A DNA stretch of 30,970 nt from a virus, in IMG/VR virus record IMGVR_UViG_3300025128_000202, positions 1 through 30,970 of that record; one strand, given 5' to 3'. The position numbers were made by a program, and so were the translations under genes. The notes under the pieces were generated by a model that was not told where the DNA came from, ran no database searches, and worked only from the letters and a program-made list of their open reading frames with translations. Positions within the stretch are counted from its first letter, which is position 1, and every line of letters begins with the position of its first letter. Positions 21,195 through 28,071 of this stretch are shown here, one piece after another.

Positions 21195-21620
21195 TTAAGC
21201 CAAACGAATTATTGCTGCTGTAGCGTTTGCTGCCGGGAAAACCACTGTGAAATCGCCAGCTGTTGAGGTTTTGTCGCCACCAAAATCAATCGAAGCTATT
21301 GCCTTATTTCCATTCGTAGAGTTGTATAGCAAGCAGCCTCTTGCAGTGACCGTCACGTTACTGAAAACGAGGTCGCTGAAATCACATAGCGCTGTAGTTC
21401 CGCTTGTTGTCGGCGTGACATTCGTTAGTGCGCTGCCTCCTGCCGAGTAGTTCGTGCCAGAACTTTGACCCGTAGTAACATATACAGTGGTTGCTGCTCC
21501 GAGAGTTGCACTACTGGTGTAAAGAGCAAGCTTAATAGAATCTGCTCCATTAGTTAAATTATGACCTTCAACTAACAGCTCCTGTTTAAATGAGGTCGCT
21601 ATCGCGCTTGATATAGCTAT
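21195..21620 (-). CDS. Tail-region protein with apparent AUA start codon
   Basis: 141 aa, found by reading the frame by hand. The in-frame stop TAA lies five codons upstream and there is no ATG, GTG or TTG before the conserved-looking N-terminus; the only start well placed behind the perfect AAGGAGGTG (six-nt spacing) is ATA 21620, giving MAISSAIATSFKQELLVEG. I recall similar MAISSAI...SFK-type N-termini in marine phage tail proteins. The rest is strand-rich Ser/Thr/Gly sequence (LALYTSSATLG, FSNVTVTARG), fitting a virion protein. A sequencing or assembly error (ATG to ATA) cannot be excluded. Confidence 0.7.
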   Translation of the reverse strand: MAISSAIATSFKQELLVEGHNLTNGADSIKLALYTSSATLGAATTVYVTTGQSSGTNYSAGGSALTNVTPTTSGTTALCDFSDLVFSNVTVTARGCLLYNSTNGNKAIASIDFGGDKTSTAGDFTVVFPAANATAAIIRLA

Positions 21621-21654
21621 GACGCACCTCCTTTTTTATAATTTATTAACATAA

Positions 21655-21942
21655 TTATAACTCCTTAACTATCTTAGCCATGTCCTCATGGCCTTGACTC
21701 ATCAATAAGTTTATCATAGTTGTTCGATCTGAGGTAATTGCATTTTTTATGCCATACAACACTATGGTATAGATGTAATTTTGAAAAGCCTCTGCCTGTT
21801 GTCGAATATGAGGCGCGGCATCGGCTGACACTTCGCATATTTTCTTGGTAATTTGTTCAGCCCAAAATTCTGCATCATGACCTTTGTGGTTAGAGGTGCT
21901 GACAGAAACGCTACCTAACTTAATAAAGCTTTCGTTAGCCAC
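21655..21942 (-). CDS. Small helical protein, unknown
   Basis: 95 aa from GTG 21942, overlapping the previous gene by eight nt. Starts MANESFIKLGSVSVS; the rest is helical (AEFWAEQITKKICEVSADAA, QAEAFQNYIYTIVLYGIKNA). I recall this type from uncultured marine phages next to tail adaptors; no function is known to me. Good coding character and packing. Confidence 0.65.
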   Translation of the reverse strand: MANESFIKLGSVSVSTSNHKGHDAEFWAEQITKKICEVSADAAPHIRQQAEAFQNYIYTIVLYGIKNAITSDRTTMINLLMSQGHEDMAKIVKEL

Positions 21943-22654
21943 GATATGGCTCCGGTGGTCTTAGCTCTTCTGGCATATCTATGCCTGCTTTTTCCATCTC
22001 TTCTTCTATTTTCGATTGTTCGCAAACAATCCATTCTGGCTCGTTCGGAACAGCTATTATCGGATCTTCAAGCCTGTGAAAACCATATATGCGCTCTTCA
22101 ATTGGAACGCTGTGATCTAACAAGGTTGATCGATGAGATACTCCAATTTGTATTTTTGCATCCATACATTTGGCTAACCAAAACTCAGTGCAGGCTCTTC
22201 CAGCTTCTGCAAAGTGTAGACTGTGCTTGTAAGTGTAATCGATTCCAAACAAATCAATCCTTGAAACTTTATGCCAGTAAGCAAATGCAATGGTCATGGG
22301 AATAGTATTGTTTAAGTATGCGCACTTTGTGTCTTGCACTATCTGTTTAATGGGGTACAAAACCGCGCTTGGCACTCTTGGGTCTAAATCACTTGTGTAA
22401 CACGGAATGTCACATTCTGGCAAAAACTTTCTCATGATTTGAGTTTGTGTGCCAGCATCTTCAGTATCAAAAAACCGGCTTGCTGGGTCGAGCATAAACA
22501 TGCGATCTGATTTGTATACTGCGGCGGCTGAGTTGCAGGTCCACACCTCGTCCCACTCAACTGAATTTTCACGACCTATGGCATAGTCAACTTGCGAGTT
22601 TCCGAGCGCCACTATCGCTATGTGAGCGCCCTCAAGCGAATTGTTTTTTATCAT
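21935..22654 (-). CDS. Rossmann-like DUF115-type protein
   Basis: 239 aa. N-terminal IAIVALGNSQVDYAIG, then DEVWTCNSAAAVYKSDRMFMLD, and a later RIDLFGIDY strand-loop are the layout of DUF115/MptE-like or sugar/nucleotide-binding Rossmann proteins seen in phages. No catalytic residue can be assigned with confidence. It sits inside the tail block, coupled on both sides (TAATG at its start), an unusual place for an enzyme; it may modify virion or host components. Confidence 0.55.
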   Translation of the reverse strand: MIKNNSLEGAHIAIVALGNSQVDYAIGRENSVEWDEVWTCNSAAAVYKSDRMFMLDPASRFFDTEDAGTQTQIMRKFLPECDIPCYTSDLDPRVPSAVLYPIKQIVQDTKCAYLNNTIPMTIAFAYWHKVSRIDLFGIDYTYKHSLHFAEAGRACTEFWLAKCMDAKIQIGVSHRSTLLDHSVPIEERIYGFHRLEDPIIAVPNEPEWIVCEQSKIEEEMEKAGIDMPEELRPPEPYRG

Positions 22655-23301
22655 TAACTAACTCCAGATCTCAGGAGGTCGTAACGATATTCATCTCTTT
22701 GTTCGCGCCCCTCCGCTATGGTTTTCATTCTGGCAATGGCCTCTTTGAAACGTCCTTCAAACGTAGCCATTACGTCTGGAGTTTCTTTTAAGAACACTGC
22801 CGCCTCTGCGAGAGAACCATAAAGAAGAGCGTCAGGATAATCGGTGGAAAGAAAGGTTGTGCCACTATCCGATCCAGCAGTTAAAGACGCTGGTTTATAC
22901 AGATAATGTAACTCAACAGTGTAATTTGCATCAGGAATCGGAGCAACTTCAAAAGCGGTATCATCAAACAAAGAATAGTATTTTGGCATACCAGTAGTTG
23001 CAGTAGATGGTGCATATTCCTTCATGAACGAAGGGTGTTTGTAGTCTAAGTAATAATAGGTGCTACTTGAAATGATAGCCGCACTAAAAGGTGCATAAAA
23101 ATCAGTTGGCGTAGCTAAAAACCTATTGCTCGATGTGAGAGTTCCTTGCACGTTTTTACGTTGCTTCGGCAACTGAACTAGCTTGAATATTCTAGACTCT
23201 GCTTCCTTTATAAAAGTAGGCAGATGCGTCACAAAAGTGTCTTCCGTACACTCAGTGTAATCTTGAATAGCAGTCTTTAGTGTTGCGTATGTAAAGCTCA
23301 T
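22654..23301 (-). CDS. Adaptor protein, SU10/P22-type head-tail connector
   Basis: 215 aa. Helical N-terminus (TYATLKTAIQDYTECTEDTF, then FIKEAESRIFKLVQLPKQRK) followed by a strand-rich middle (FEVAPIPDANYTVELHYLYK) and a helical C-terminus (DALLYGSLAEAAVFLKETPD, FKEAIARMKTIAEGREQ). This domain order is typical of the adaptor proteins that dock under the portal in SU10-like phages. Four-nt coupling with the upstream gene. Confidence 0.7.
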   Translation of the reverse strand: MSFTYATLKTAIQDYTECTEDTFVTHLPTFIKEAESRIFKLVQLPKQRKNVQGTLTSSNRFLATPTDFYAPFSAAIISSSTYYYLDYKHPSFMKEYAPSTATTGMPKYYSLFDDTAFEVAPIPDANYTVELHYLYKPASLTAGSDSGTTFLSTDYPDALLYGSLAEAAVFLKETPDVMATFEGRFKEAIARMKTIAEGREQRDEYRYDLLRSGVS

Positions 23302-23612
23302 GATATTGTTATGGTTACCTCGCCTAGACCTACTTCAACTTCGTAGGTATCTAGTTTAGTACCAAGTATACCACTTTGCACATTTGTGTACACAACAAAG
23401 GCATTATTATCATCTTTTGTATCTGGCCTTGGGTTTTTCAGAGCTTCAGGATCAGGGCTATGAGGCTTTGGTTGCAATTGCGGATGCTTTGGAGACCACT
23501 GATCTGGCCCAACAAGCAAGCCGTCCCAAGTCATTTTCATTTTGCGCAACTTATATCTAAAACCTGTGATGTCACAAATTCCGTAAGCCTCTTTTCCGCT
23601 TGCAAACGCCAT
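23298..23612 (-). CDS. Small virion protein of the connector region
   Basis: 104 aa. Starts MAFASGKEAYGICDITGFRY and contains MKMTWDGLLVGPDQWSPKH, a pattern I recall from small proteins adjacent to adaptor genes in marine phages; role unestablished. The C-terminus (VEVGLGEVTITIS) resembles that of the 18952 product. Located between the gp4-like gene and the SU10-like adaptor, with four-nt overlap downstream. Confidence 0.65.
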   Translation of the reverse strand: MAFASGKEAYGICDITGFRYKLRKMKMTWDGLLVGPDQWSPKHPQLQPKPHSPDPEALKNPRPDTKDDNNAFVVYTNVQSGILGTKLDTYEVEVGLGEVTITIS

Positions 23613-23614
23613 AA

Positions 23615-24310
23615 CTAAGCTGAGTTATAACCGCCAAGGTTAGGCGCAACCTTAAAAGATGTTCTTGTTTCATCTTGCGCCATAGCTCTTTGAAACTCCT
23701 CTTCGTACAACTGTTTTAAAATCGGCGTTCTTTCTGGAGCTTTTTTCAAACTCATGTAGTAAGCCAAACCAGCGGTAAAGCAAGGGTAAAATCGAAAAGG
23801 CAAATCCATCGTGTTGGTTGCAGCGTCCGCATCATCAATTCTAGTTAAGACGTTCATATATATTGTGTAAGTAGAATTCTTGTCTGGCGCTGGCCAAACA
23901 GAAATAGTGGGCGTAGTTTGTTTGTTAACAAATATTTGGTTGGGCTTGCCAGTTGTGCTTTTATTCGTAATGTGAGCGTATTCAGCCCTGTTTATTTTGC
24001 TAATTGGCATATCAACATCACTACCGCCAATTGACTCCCTAACAAAAGCATCCAACACATCAATAGGAGCTGTGGCTGTTGAAGAATCAATGTTATAGGT
24101 AATTGTATCTTTAACCATGGCAACTGTTTTTTGTTTAATAGTCCACTGGTTTAAGCCCCTGTTTGACCATTCAGACAACATCAGGTTTATGCTTCTTCTA
24201 GCGGTTTTTAAATCATATCCCGTGCGAAGCTCTAGCCCACAACGCTCAAACGCTTCTTCAACGTACTCCGCTACATCTGGTTCAAAATTTTTGCTTCCTG
24301 AAACTGCCAT
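23615..24310 (-). CDS. P22 gp4-like head-tail adaptor
   Basis: 231 aa. N-terminal helices (YVEEAFERCGLELRTGYDLK, then RSINLMLSEWSNRGLNQWTI) and the strand-rich YNIDSSTATAPIDVLDAFVR, followed by a C-terminal helical part (FTAGLAYYMSLKKAPERTPI). This matches the tail accessory factor / packaged-DNA stabilisation gp4 family, which forms the ring under the portal. Its order upstream of the SU10-type adaptor suits a stacked connector. Confidence 0.75.
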   Translation of the reverse strand: MAVSGSKNFEPDVAEYVEEAFERCGLELRTGYDLKTARRSINLMLSEWSNRGLNQWTIKQKTVAMVKDTITYNIDSSTATAPIDVLDAFVRESIGGSDVDMPISKINRAEYAHITNKSTTGKPNQIFVNKQTTPTISVWPAPDKNSTYTIYMNVLTRIDDADAATNTMDLPFRFYPCFTAGLAYYMSLKKAPERTPILKQLYEEEFQRAMAQDETRTSFKVAPNLGGYNSA

Positions 24311-24985
24311 CTAATCCTCGTATAAGTTATCAAAAGTTATTACAGGATCTAAATAACTCTCATGCCCTTCCGCGCTGTGAGTCCACTGTGAAGGCTTGAA
24401 GTCAGGAGCGCCTTCTCCAGTAACCCACAAAGCTGGGCTTGTTGCTCTAACCCTATTGTTAGGTAATGCAACTAAATTGCCTTTCCATTGGCAATCTTCA
24501 GTTATATATAATACATGACTTTGTTTATGTTGGGCAGAATCATCTGCAATATCAGAATCGGTGTAGTCAACGGTAAACAAATATTTTGCTTGGTAAAATT
24601 CTCCGTTAATTTTTGCAACCCAAGGAGAAGAGCTTACTCTGTCCATAACGGTGACCGCGTGATTTCTGGACTCACAGTCCCACGGTTGCGCCAAATGATC
24701 TTCCATCGGTTTTGGAAAGTCTTCCATGGGTATATCAAAAACCATGCCCTGTATAGGCATTCGTGCCCACATAGCCCCGCCGTGTATGTTATTTTCATCG
24801 TTGTCGTCGCAATCTGCTTCGCAACCAGTAAATACCACTTGGAAACTTAATGATCTATCGGGAATGGTGTTAACAGCAATGGCCAGAGCATGGATATACT
24901 CGTCGTGGTATTTTTCGTGATTATGAGTAAACTCACGCCGAATCCAGCATTTAAAATGAGGAATATTGCTGATCAAATATGGCAC
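24311..24985 (-). CDS. Conserved phage protein of the virion block, unknown
   Basis: 224 aa from GTG 24985. Starts MPYLISNIPHFKCWIRREFT and continues with a strand-rich domain (LSFQVVFTGCEADCDDNDEN, then GGAMWARMPIQGMVFD) and aromatic-rich C-terminal half. Two close Cys (CEADC) and several His could bind a metal. I recall similar proteins in uncultured marine phages but no function. Weak ribosome-binding site; it follows the short repeat protein. Confidence 0.6.
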   Translation of the reverse strand: MPYLISNIPHFKCWIRREFTHNHEKYHDEYIHALAIAVNTIPDRSLSFQVVFTGCEADCDDNDENNIHGGAMWARMPIQGMVFDIPMEDFPKPMEDHLAQPWDCESRNHAVTVMDRVSSSPWVAKINGEFYQAKYLFTVDYTDSDIADDSAQHKQSHVLYITEDCQWKGNLVALPNNRVRATSPALWVTGEGAPDFKPSQWTHSAEGHESYLDPVITFDNLYED

Positions 24986-25003
24986 TGGATGTCTTTTGCG
25001 CCG

Positions 25004-25174
25004 TTACTTAACTGAGCCGCCTTTACTTTTTCTCATCAGAGTTCCGCCTTTACTTTTTCTCATCAGAGTTCCGCCTTTACTTTTTCTCATCAGAGTTCCG
25101 CCTTTAGACTTTCTCATTATTGATCCGCCCTTAGACTTTTTGTTAATTGAATAACCTTTTGTTGATTTGTACAT
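25004..25174 (-). CDS. 56-aa basic repeat protein (MRKSKGGTL repeats)
   Basis: ATG 25174 to TAA 25004; GGGAG seven nt upstream. After MYKSTKGYSINKKSKGGSI come MRKSKGGTL three times and a last MRKSKGGSVK. Ten or so Lys/Arg-Gly-Gly units make it strongly basic and flexible. No family recognised. It shares the basic KxGG style with its two upstream neighbours, forming a trio of small basic virion-block proteins. Confidence 0.7.
   Translation of the reverse strand: MYKSTKGYSINKKSKGGSIMRKSKGGTLMRKSKGGTLMRKSKGGTLMRKSKGGSVK
25017..25151 (-). repeat. 27-bp tandem repeat, three identical and two degenerate units
   Basis: Units 25017-25043, 25044-25070 and 25071-25097 are identical; 25098-25124 and 25125-25151 are diverged. 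Each encodes nine residues of the repeat protein. Identity between copies suggests recent duplication. Confidence 0.85.
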
Positions 25175-25185
25175 GATTGCTCCCG

Positions 25186-25479
25186 TTAAATTCTGCCAAA
25201 CAAGCCCATGTTTGACTGTTTTTCTATTTTACCACCAGTTTTGGCGAATGTTTTTACATTAGTTGGTTTTCCACCAACACCTTGTTTTTTTGATCTTTTT
25301 CGAGCAACCGCAGATCTAATTTCATTTTTAGACATTGTGTTAGCACGTGACCTTGGCACACATTTTGGGTAAGACCTTTTGCTAGAAGTTGAACCTCTCC
25401 CACAAGATTGGTATTGGCCGTTTTTCTTCGATGCGCCAATGTCAACCCAATCTTCTTTAAACCATTTTGTTAAACTCAT
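25186..25479 (-). CDS. Small basic phage protein (DUF6321-like)
   Basis: 97 aa. N-terminal MSLTKWFKEDWVDIGASKKN followed by CGR, RSYPKCVPRSRA and SAVARKRSKKQG, a pattern conserved in marine phages and, I believe, described as DUF6321 (from memory). Two Cys separated by about 15 residues might bind zinc. The C-terminal tail TGGKIEKQSNMGLFGRI matches that of the next gene. ATGA overlap with the upstream gene. Function unknown; basic charge suggests nucleic-acid contact or virion-internal location. Confidence 0.7.
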   Translation of the reverse strand: MSLTKWFKEDWVDIGASKKNGQYQSCGRGSTSSKRSYPKCVPRSRANTMSKNEIRSAVARKRSKKQGVGGKPTNVKTFAKTGGKIEKQSNMGLFGRI

Positions 25480-25694
25480 TTTCTGCCAAACAGACTCATG
25501 TTAGTTATTTTCTTTATGCTTCCACCTGTCTTAGCATTTTTTGTTCCGCTATAAGTGCCACCACGCTTTTTGTAAGTTTTTACTAAATAAGCATTTGCAT
25601 AAGCAGACGGGTAAACGTCAAATTTTCTTTTGGTTTCAGCTTTAACTTGCTGATAAAGTTTTTTGTTCTTAACATTGTCAGGGGTTTTGCTCAT
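25476..25694 (-). CDS. Small basic phage protein (DUF5872-like)
   Basis: 72 aa. Segments LYQQVKAETKRKFDVYPSAY, ANAYLVKTYKKRGGTYSG are characteristic of a small basic family common in phages and large viruses (I believe DUF5872, not checked). The tail GGSIKKITNMSLFGRK is nearly the same as that of the 25186 product, so the two may bind the same partner. No known biochemical role. Confidence 0.7.
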   Translation of the reverse strand: MSKTPDNVKNKKLYQQVKAETKRKFDVYPSAYANAYLVKTYKKRGGTYSGTKNAKTGGSIKKITNMSLFGRK

Positions 25695-25699
25695 GCAAT

Positions 25700-26803
25700 C
25701 TACCTTGGTCCGCGCAACCCTGAAAAGCCACTTCCTATATTTGAAAAGCCCATTGGAATGTTAAATTGTGGATTTGTCCTTGGTACAGCTGGAGTAGACA
25801 TTGGCGCTCTTAACTGCGATTGCGTTGCTCTCCACTCGTTCAAATCATCTCTATAACCGGCTCTGTCCTCTTCATCATAATCACGACGATTAGGCCGTGG
25901 GCCTAACATTGGAAGTGGAGGAGGAGCTACAGCCTGCCTAGTCGGCACAGGCATAGGCTGGGGCATGCTTTGCATTGGAGAAGGCATAAACGGCTGTACC
26001 GGTGGTGGCTGCATAACCGAAGCAGGCATAGGCACGGGTAGTTGCATTACCGGCGACGGTGGTAGCTCAGTTGGCCTGCCGACAACTTGCGGAGGCATTA
26101 CGTGAGGTTGTGCTACCGGAGGTGGTGGTGTCATTGGCCTTGTAACTTGTGAAGGCATTACAGGCGGTGATTTGTACGCCTTAGAAATTCCCGGCATACC
26201 CGGTATCATCATTGACAATCTTTCGGTTTTGCCACTTTTGTAGTCGTCCATTTCTTCCCGAAACTCTGTTGCACTGTCAAAATCCCTTCGTTGTGGCATT
26301 GGTTCTGCCATGGGAGTTTTTGCTAATCCAAATCTTTTCAAAAACGCACCCCGATCTTCATCTCCCAATCCCTGATAAACATCAAAAATTGATTGAGGCG
26401 CAACTGACGGCTGTCGCATTGGTTCAAATTCTCTACGCAACGCTCCAATACCTCTATTATCCCCACGTAAAAAATTAAACTGCGAAGGTCCAAATCTATT
26501 GCCCATAAAAGGCATTGGCCTTCGTTGATAGGGATTAAACTGCGAAAGCATTAGACTTCGTTGATAGGGATTAAACTGCGAAAGCATTGGCCTTCGTTGA
26601 TAAGGATTAAACTGCGGAAGCATTCGCCTTCGTTGATAAGGATTAAACGGAGGGGGGCGAAACCCCCCGCCGCCAAACCTACTCATCTGAGGTAACATTT
26701 GAGGTCTGAATCCACCAAACAAACCGCCTAGTCCGCCCATGTTTCGCATGCGCGACCTTGCTGCCATTATTCGTGAAGTCATATCTCCCGGCATTTGGCT
26801 CAT
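25700..26803 (-). CDS. Pro/Met/Gln-rich low-complexity protein with FNPYQRRP repeats
   Basis: 367 aa. N-terminal Gly/Arg/Phe-rich region, then 12-residue repeats of the form F-N-P-Y-Q-R-R-P-M-L-S-Q (about 50-100), a short ordered middle (IFDVYQGLGDEDRGAFLKRFG) and a long Pro-rich region (200-310) with MPxP and PPP motifs. Largely disordered. In the virion block between head-decoration genes and the basic trio, so probably a structural or scaffold-like protein. No family recognised. Confidence 0.6.
   Translation of the reverse strand: MSQMPGDMTSRIMAARSRMRNMGGLGGLFGGFRPQMLPQMSRFGGGGFRPPPFNPYQRRRMLPQFNPYQRRPMLSQFNPYQRSLMLSQFNPYQRRPMPFMGNRFGPSQFNFLRGDNRGIGALRREFEPMRQPSVAPQSIFDVYQGLGDEDRGAFLKRFGLAKTPMAEPMPQRRDFDSATEFREEMDDYKSGKTERLSMMIPGMPGISKAYKSPPVMPSQVTRPMTPPPPVAQPHVMPPQVVGRPTELPPSPVMQLPVPMPASVMQPPPVQPFMPSPMQSMPQPMPVPTRQAVAPPPLPMLGPRPNRRDYDEEDRAGYRDDLNEWRATQSQLRAPMSTPAVPRTNPQFNIPMGFSNIGSGFSGLRGPR
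26521..26648 (-). repeat. 36-bp tandem repeat within the Pro-rich gene
   Basis: The 20-base start of the unit recurs at 26521, 26557, 26593 and 26629, exactly 36 bp apart, each coding for 12 residues with FNPYQR. Confidence 0.85.
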
Positions 26804-26812
26804 GAGATAATC

Positions 26813-27217
26813 CTAATCGTACTTCTTTATCATCTCCAAAATAATCATGTAACTGTCTCCACTGGAGTGACCCACAGTTGTGAAGTCAATGTCTCCGGTT
26901 TTGCCAGATCCAGCGTTATTTGGGATGGCGGTAAAATTATCGTAATACTCGTCACCAGTTGAATCCGCAGGCAATCCAACCAAAAGAACGCTTGAAGTCG
27001 CATCAAACTCAAGCTTTACGGACATACCTACAGTAGCCCAATAAATCCTTTGAATATGAACCTCAGTGCAAGCTACACCATCTGAGTTGGAAGCCAAGGC
27101 AGACACATCTACTTTTTTTACCGCACTCTCGCCACTGCCGTCAGACACGTTAGTGAACCGCATTACTGCAGTTCTCTCGCCGTCTTGTATAGTTTGTGAA
27201 GCTACAGCATCAGCCAT
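26813..27217 (-). CDS. Small beta-rich virion protein
   Basis: 134 aa. Strand-rich and acidic (RTAVMRFTNVSDGSGESAVK, then GMSVKLEFDATSSVLLVGLP). I recall this type from marine phage head/tail regions. GGAGGTGAGAT precedes ATG 27217. Immediately downstream of the LamG-like protein, so likely a decoration or head protein. Confidence 0.65.
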   Translation of the reverse strand: MADAVASQTIQDGERTAVMRFTNVSDGSGESAVKKVDVSALASNSDGVACTEVHIQRIYWATVGMSVKLEFDATSSVLLVGLPADSTGDEYYDNFTAIPNNAGSGKTGDIDFTTVGHSSGDSYMIILEMIKKYD

Positions 27218-27227
27218 ATCTCACCTC

Positions 27228-27938
27228 CTACAGTTCAGTAACTGCGGTGCGTTCTTTGTAAGCGCCAATATAATCAACGGTCAAAGTTTTTGCTGCCGCA
27301 GCGCCATTTTGTATTCCAAATGAAAGAGTTAACTCTTCGTTGTCTGGCACGTTTGTGCTAACTACCGTACCGGCTAAAACATTGTTTTGGAAAACGTGAA
27401 ACTTCTGATCTTTCGGATCATATACAAATCCGACAGTCATGAAAGTATCATCGGCCAGCGCGGTGGAAAGATCTAACGTCGATTGAGTGCTATCTTTTTC
27501 AACGATAAAAGTAACAGTTGTACCTCCATCTGATTTCAAAAAGAAAATGCCATCGGTTACGTCTAACGGAGATGTGTCCGTAAGTTGTAAGCCAGCTACA
27601 ATGTCAGATTGCGTTGCATCATTGGTTTTAAACCTCATGTTGAACGCTAATTGCTTACCAGCTTCGTACTTGAAGCCTTCTTTGACTAACTGGAAAAAAT
27701 CATTGTCATTATCGCCAGCAGCGTTGGTTACTAACAAAAGACCGCCATCGCCATCAGCTAATGCTTCTGTTGCAGACCCAGTTCCGTCTTCTGTTGTGGT
27801 AATTGTCCAATCGGACGCTAAGTAAGTATCAAAGTCATTGAAATAACCATGGTACTTATGGGGTGCTGGAGCTTTTAATTTACCTAATGTTCCATCAGCT
27901 GAAACATTGGTTACTCCGCTAGTAAAGTGTGTTGTCAT
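27228..27938 (-). CDS. Concanavalin/LamG-like virion protein, probable decoration
   Basis: 236 aa. N-terminal 30 residues look like a capsid-anchor extension; the rest is a beta-sandwich pattern (FNDFDTYLASDWTITTTEDG, FNMRFKTNDATQSDIVAGLQ, MTVGFVYDPKDQKFHVFQNN, LSFGIQNGAAAAKTLTVDYI) typical of concanavalin/LamG-like domains on phage capsids. Strong AGGAGG before ATG 27938. First gene of the long virion unit after the promoter region; it may bind host surface glycans, but the ligand cannot be told. Confidence 0.65.
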   Translation of the reverse strand: MTTHFTSGVTNVSADGTLGKLKAPAPHKYHGYFNDFDTYLASDWTITTTEDGTGSATEALADGDGGLLLVTNAAGDNDNDFFQLVKEGFKYEAGKQLAFNMRFKTNDATQSDIVAGLQLTDTSPLDVTDGIFFLKSDGGTTVTFIVEKDSTQSTLDLSTALADDTFMTVGFVYDPKDQKFHVFQNNVLAGTVVSTNVPDNEELTLSFGIQNGAAAAKTLTVDYIGAYKERTAVTEL

Positions 27939-28020
27939 GCTACAGTCCTCCTAAATTAGACCAGCAACCGGCCCATCCGATTGCCATAGAGACTGATTTA
28001 GTATAACACCAAAAAAACAT
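27939..28020 (-). promoter_or_regulatory. Promoter region and leader for the long virion block
   Basis: On the minus strand, after the terminator at 28031-28052, TATACT follows a T-rich stretch and could be a -10; the -35 is poor. The leader contains CTAAAT and ATTTAG, complementary to each other, the second next to the AGGAGG Shine-Dalgarno, so partial occlusion is possible. The block needs a promoter here because the helicase unit is terminated just upstream. Confidence 0.4.
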
Positions 28021-28030
28021 AATCATATAA

Positions 28031-28052
28031 AAAAGGGGCCGAAGCCCCTTTT
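28031..28052. terminator. UUCG-tetraloop terminator after the SNF2 gene
   Basis: AAAAGGGGC-CGAA-GCCCCTTTT. On the minus strand the loop is TTCG closed by C-G, the very stable C(UUCG)G tetraloop, followed by a T-run. It ends the helicase transcript at 28072. Confidence 0.85.
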
Positions 28053-28071
28053 GCTCAATAATACCTAAATG

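Noticed and set aside
25017-25097. CTGATGAG repeated in the 27-bp tandem repeat, resembling the hammerhead core
   Set aside because: It is coding sequence (TL-MR-K), with no stem II or stem III pairing and no proper GAAA partner; chance resemblance.
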